64,000 nt of DNA from Mesobacillus jeotgali (GTDB lineage Bacteria; Bacillota; Bacilli; Bacillales; Cytobacillaceae): positions 1,783,526 to 1,847,525 of the forward strand of contig NZ_CP025025.1 in the NCBI RefSeq assembly GCF_002874535.1, given 5' to 3'. The number at the start of each line of letters is the position of its first letter. Positions within the stretch are counted from its first letter, which is position 1. Below are positions 61,198 to 64,000 of the stretch, one piece after another. The notes under the pieces were generated by a model. It worked only from the letters and a program-made list of their open reading frames with translations. It did not search any database and was not told where the DNA came from. The position numbers were made by a program, and so were the translations under genes.

Positions 61198-61794
61198 CTA
61201 ATCAACAATTCTGAGGTGACTTGCTTCTGAGCGTTTTTTAATACGACTAAGGGACTCTGGTTTTATTCCAAGGTAGCTTGCTAGTTGGTACTGGGGAACT
61301 CGGTCAATTAAATCTGGTCTTTTTTTCATCAAAGCATGATATCGCTCTTCTGGAGTCGAAGAAATGAAGGAGGAGAAATCATCCCTCATAGCACCCATAT
61401 CTCCTTCAATCATTTTGCGAGTCATAGCCTCTAATACCGGATGCATGTCGTAAACTTCCTGCTCAGTAGCTAAATCGCCTACAACAAGCGTACAGTCCTC
61501 CAAACAGCCAAGCGAGTATGGCGAAGCTTTATCCGGAGTATGTTGATTAAAGATCGTTACACTTCGTTCTTCCGTAAAGAAATTGTAAGTATTCTCATTT
61601 CCATTTTCATCAACAGCATACTGACGTACACAGCCTTTTAAGACAAAATAGCATTTGTCAGGAACTTCTCCTTGATGTAGAAGGATAGTTCCTTTCTTAA
61701 AAGTAGCAACAGGAACATCTAATGTCAGTTTTTTTAATTCTGCTTCACTGAGGTCAGAAAAACGTTTCATATATTGGATGAGTACATCTTTCAT
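61198..61794 (-). CDS. Crp/Fnr-family transcriptional regulator
   Basis: 198 aa. Cyclic-nucleotide-binding-like fold residues 20-120 (FKKGTILLHQGEVPDKCYFV, GCVRQYAVDENGNENTYNFF), then a short C-terminal helix-turn-helix (VPQYQLASYLGIKPESLSRI). Cys clusters of Fnr are absent. AAGGAG precedes ATG 61794; the frame upstream to 61866 contains that RBS. Effector unknown. Convergent with the DUF4386 gene and possibly regulating it. Confidence 0.88.
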   Translation of the reverse strand: MKDVLIQYMKRFSDLSEAELKKLTLDVPVATFKKGTILLHQGEVPDKCYFVLKGCVRQYAVDENGNENTYNFFTEERSVTIFNQHTPDKASPYSLGCLEDCTLVVGDLATEQEVYDMHPVLEAMTRKMIEGDMGAMRDDFSSFISSTPEERYHALMKKRPDLIDRVPQYQLASYLGIKPESLSRIKKRSEASHLRIVD

Positions 61795-61901
61795 GTTATA
61801 TAACTCCTTAACAAGTATTGTAAAGATATTATTAGTATAGCAATAGGGACAGGTCATTGTTCTCATCTCTAAAGAAAAAATTTGAAAGGGTAGATGAGGA
61901 A

Positions 61902-62393
61902 ATGAAAAACAGAAGGCGACATCTGAAGATAATGATTCCTATATCCATAGTTATTTTTTAAGCATTCTTTATCCCCTGGGGTATGTTGGCCTGTGGATTT
62001 CTCCATTACTGGATTCGGTACAAAAGGAAGTCGAACCATGGACTTGATGGCATAATCGTCTATGCAGATGAACCAGAAGGAACATCGATATATTCTGCCG
62101 GGTGGAATAATAAGGACGACAAAGTTGAAGCTGATCCTGAGACATTGTTCAAGATCGCAAGCATCAGTAAGCTATATATTGCGGTTGCTGCTGCAGAAGA
62201 TGTGGGAATATTCTTGAGGTCATTAAACGATGGCACATTAGTCAATAAAAAAGACTTTATGGCTACCCAATATATTGGCTGTACCGGTCACAACAACCTT
62301 CCAATGCTTAAAGCATTCCAGAATAACGGATGTACAGTTATAGAACGAAATAAGGTTTTCAAAAGGGAAAACAAAAATTTGTTCAGAGTATAG
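61902..62393 (+). pseudogene. Remnant of a class C beta-lactamase-type serine hydrolase
   Basis: ATG at 61902 starts a helix that meets TAA at 61959. The following sequence encodes the family's N-terminal part in two frames (PLGYVGLWISPLLDSV, then GLDGIIVYADEPEG), so there is also a frameshift. The SxxK motif region FKIASISKLYIAVAA is present but is followed at once by EDVGIFLRSLNDGTL, which belongs near the C-terminus: about 150 residues with the YxN and HxG-like motifs are deleted. Not functional. Confidence 0.75.
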
Positions 62394-62454
62394 GGTGAGT
62401 TGATGAGGAAGGATCAATGTGCTTTTTTTTGAATTCCTTAAGCTAAAGATGCAG
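62391..62454 (+). repeat. Terminator-bearing repeat element, copy G (diverged)
   Basis: TAGGGTGAGTTGATG, GGATCAATGTGC, TTTTTTTT, GAATTCCTTAAGC and then GATGCAG as in copy H. The element begins in the pseudogene's stop codon. Confidence 0.65.
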
Positions 62455-62544
62455 AATAGTATAAGAACAGTAATTGGACTATTGGTCTATTTATTCGTAA
62501 TATTCGTATTATATAAAGGGATAAAACGAATTTGAGGTGGATAA

Positions 62545-63525
62545 ATGAAAGCCACTGTGTACACAAGGTACGGTCCCCCCGATGTTCTTGAACTGAAACA
62601 GGTAGAAAAACCTATTCCGAAAGACAATGAAATCTTAGTTAAAGTAAAAGCCACAACCGTAACAGTAGCAGATATCCGGTCACGGAATTTTACAGTTCCT
62701 CCTGCTTTTTGGCTACCTGCACGTATCACACTTGGATTGAGACAACCAAAAAAAGAGATATTAGGAATGGAGTTAGCTGGAGAAGTAGAGTTAGTTGGAA
62801 AAAAGGTAAAAAGGTTTAAGCAAGGGGACCAAGTTTTTGCAGCAACCTTGGCTGGATTTGGTGCTTATGCCGAATATAAGTGTTTGGAGGAAGATGGCCC
62901 TGTAGCTATTAAGCCTTCCAATACAACTTATGGAGAAGCTGCTGCCATTCCTATTGGAGCTCGTACAGCTTTGTATTTTCTTAGCAAAGCAGGTATAAAG
63001 AGCGGTCAATCGGTTTTAGTCTATGGAGCTTCAGGAAGTGTAGGAAGTTATGCAGTTCAGATTGCCAAATATCTCGGAGCAAACGTTACAGGGGTTTGCA
63101 GTACCACGAATTTGGAATTAGTAAAATCTCTGGGAGCTGACAAAGTAATTGATTATACAGCAGAGGATTTTTCTAGTACAGACGAAACATATGATGTCAT
63201 CTTTGAAGCGGTAAACAAGAGTTCCTTTTCAACTTGTATGAAATGGTTAAAGAACAACGGTACCTATATAAATGTTTCTGAACCGCTACTAAGTGTTCAA
63301 ATGCTATGGACTAAATTGACGAGTAGCAAGAAACTATTATTGAGCCGAAATTCACCTGAAACTTCTGAAGCATTAAACCTTCTTAAAGAACTTGTTGAGA
63401 TGGGGAAGTTAAAAGTGGTCATTGACAGATATTATTCGTTTGATGAGATTGTCGAAGCTCATAGATATGTCGAGAAAGGACACAAGAAGGGAAATGTAGT
63501 TATAAATGTGGAACATAACACTTAA
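62545..63525 (+). CDS. Zinc-type alcohol dehydrogenase/quinone reductase family protein (MDR)
   Basis: 326 aa MDR-superfamily oxidoreductase. [21 protein letters not shown] in the GroES-like half and [20 protein letters not shown] (NADP-binding) in the Rossmann half. Catalytic zinc ligands are missing, as in quinone reductases. The substrate is unknown. GAGGTGG precedes the ATG. Confidence 0.9.
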   Translation: MKATVYTRYGPPDVLELKQVEKPIPKDNEILVKVKATTVTVADIRSRNFTVPPAFWLPARITLGLRQPKKEILGMELAGEVELVGKKVKRFKQGDQVFAATLAGFGAYAEYKCLEEDGPVAIKPSNTTYGEAAAIPIGARTALYFLSKAGIKSGQSVLVYGASGSVGSYAVQIAKYLGANVTGVCSTTNLELVKSLGADKVIDYTAEDFSSTDETYDVIFEAVNKSSFSTCMKWLKNNGTYINVSEPLLSVQMLWTKLTSSKKLLLSRNSPETSEALNLLKELVEMGKLKVVIDRYYSFDEIVEAHRYVEKGHKKGNVVINVEHNT

Positions 63526-63631
63526 TATAAGATGTACTAAATACACGCCTCTCCTTGAAGAATATATTAGTTCGAGTTAAGTAGTGTATCACCCTATAAT
63601 AAATGTAAAGTTAGTGAAATAATGTACTTAA

Positions 63632-63704
63632 ACTATAGGGTGTGTTGATCCAGGAAGGATTAACCGCCTTTTTTGTTGAATCCCTTATTAAACAAACGAT
63701 GCAG
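63632..63704 (+). repeat. Terminator-bearing repeat element, copy H
   Basis: AACTATAGGGTGTG, TTGATCC / GGATTAA, CCGCC, TTTTTTG, the tail CCCTTATTAAACAAACG and GATGCAG. The closest copy to D. Confidence 0.85.
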
Positions 63705-63777
63705 TAATGTAGAAGAAGAAGGCACTTTCTTTCTAATATCGAAGTATTTAAAATGAAAATGAATAAGGGGGATGCAA

Positions 63778-64000
63778 ATGACGTTGTTTAGAATATTAAC
63801 TGAGGTTACAGGTGGTATGGGGATTGGCATTATACTTTTGTTGACATTTATACTTATTTTTGTCGGTTCAGCTTTCTATATGTTGAAGAAATATAAAGGA
63901 TTAGCATCTCCAATGAAGTTGTCTATTGGTATTGCTATTTATTTAGTTATTTCAGCGGTACTATCTGATGTTTTATTAAATTCTTTATTATTTTCACAAG
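63778..64000 (+). CDS. Membrane protein, N-terminal part (cut by window edge)
   Basis: 74 codons are visible, with helices IGIILLLTFILIFVGSAFY and LSIGIAIYLVISAVL separated by KKYKGLASPMK. RBS AAGGGGG precedes the ATG; an in-frame ATG at 63772 is too close to it. Family not recognisable from this part. Confidence 0.6.
   Translation, partial: MTLFRILTEVTGGMGIGIILLLTFILIFVGSAFYMLKKYKGLASPMKLSIGIAIYLVISAVLSDVLLNSLLFSQ

Overview
The window looks like the chromosome of a spore-forming, low-GC Bacillaceae species, related to Bacillus, Mesobacillus or Cytobacillus; the genus cannot be fixed from the sequence alone. The grounds are strong AGGAGG-type ribosome binding sites, frequent GTG and TTG starts, SleB-type and LysM-GH18 spore-wall hydrolases, a FosB bacillithiol transferase, a perfect Bacillus-type LexA box (CGAAC-N4-GTTCG) and many U-tailed terminators. 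No rRNA, tRNA, CRISPR array, prophage or transposase was seen.

Layout. 1-5.8 kb: cell-wall hydrolase, GDSL esterase with an ABC exporter, two small proteins, LysM-GH18 hydrolase. 6-13.4 kb: ImmA/IrrE peptidase, SOS-type YolD gene, rpiA, an AlkZ-related protein with an isochorismatase-type hydrolase, a DMT transporter, and a sigma factor paired with a ClpP paralogue. 13.6-25 kb: YjiH transporter, aminotransferase, lipoproteins, VWA lipoprotein, YqcI/YcgG, DCC protein, DMT transporter. 25-29.8 kb: a 52-bp tandem array, fosB, NUDIX, HAD, Gre-like factor, a decayed membrane gene, PIG-L deacetylase. 29.9-35.6 kb: a catabolic operon (GntR, iron ADH, ThDP enzyme, BASS symporter, SDR) with a cre site. 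35.7-43 kb: csp, ferritin-like protein, tatA, a PD40 protein, a second 52-bp array, a PadR operon. 43.3-47.3 kb: TerC, then acetolactate synthase-like plus aldehyde dehydrogenase. 47.4-57 kb: nucleotidyltransferase, patatin, PAP2, ATPase, ynfA, a probable selenocysteine glutaredoxin, a GC-rich dispersed repeat, signal peptidase I, and two STAS (RsbR-like) proteins. 57-64 kb: an accessory region where single genes, including rifampin ADP-ribosyltransferase arr, alternate with copies of one terminator-bearing repeat.

Most notable points: (1) a glutaredoxin gene at 51780-52013 with one in-frame TGA exactly at the first active-site cysteine (TGA-Pro-Tyr-Cys), a SECIS-like hairpin downstream of it and a good promoter; (2) a family of about 65-bp terminator-bearing repeats that separates the accessory genes between 57 and 64 kb like cassettes; (3) two intergenic tandem arrays of unrelated sequence that share an exact 52-bp period and a hairpin-plus-purine-spacer layout; (4) a sigma factor-ClpP gene pair; (5) a stand-alone YolD gene under a perfect LexA box.
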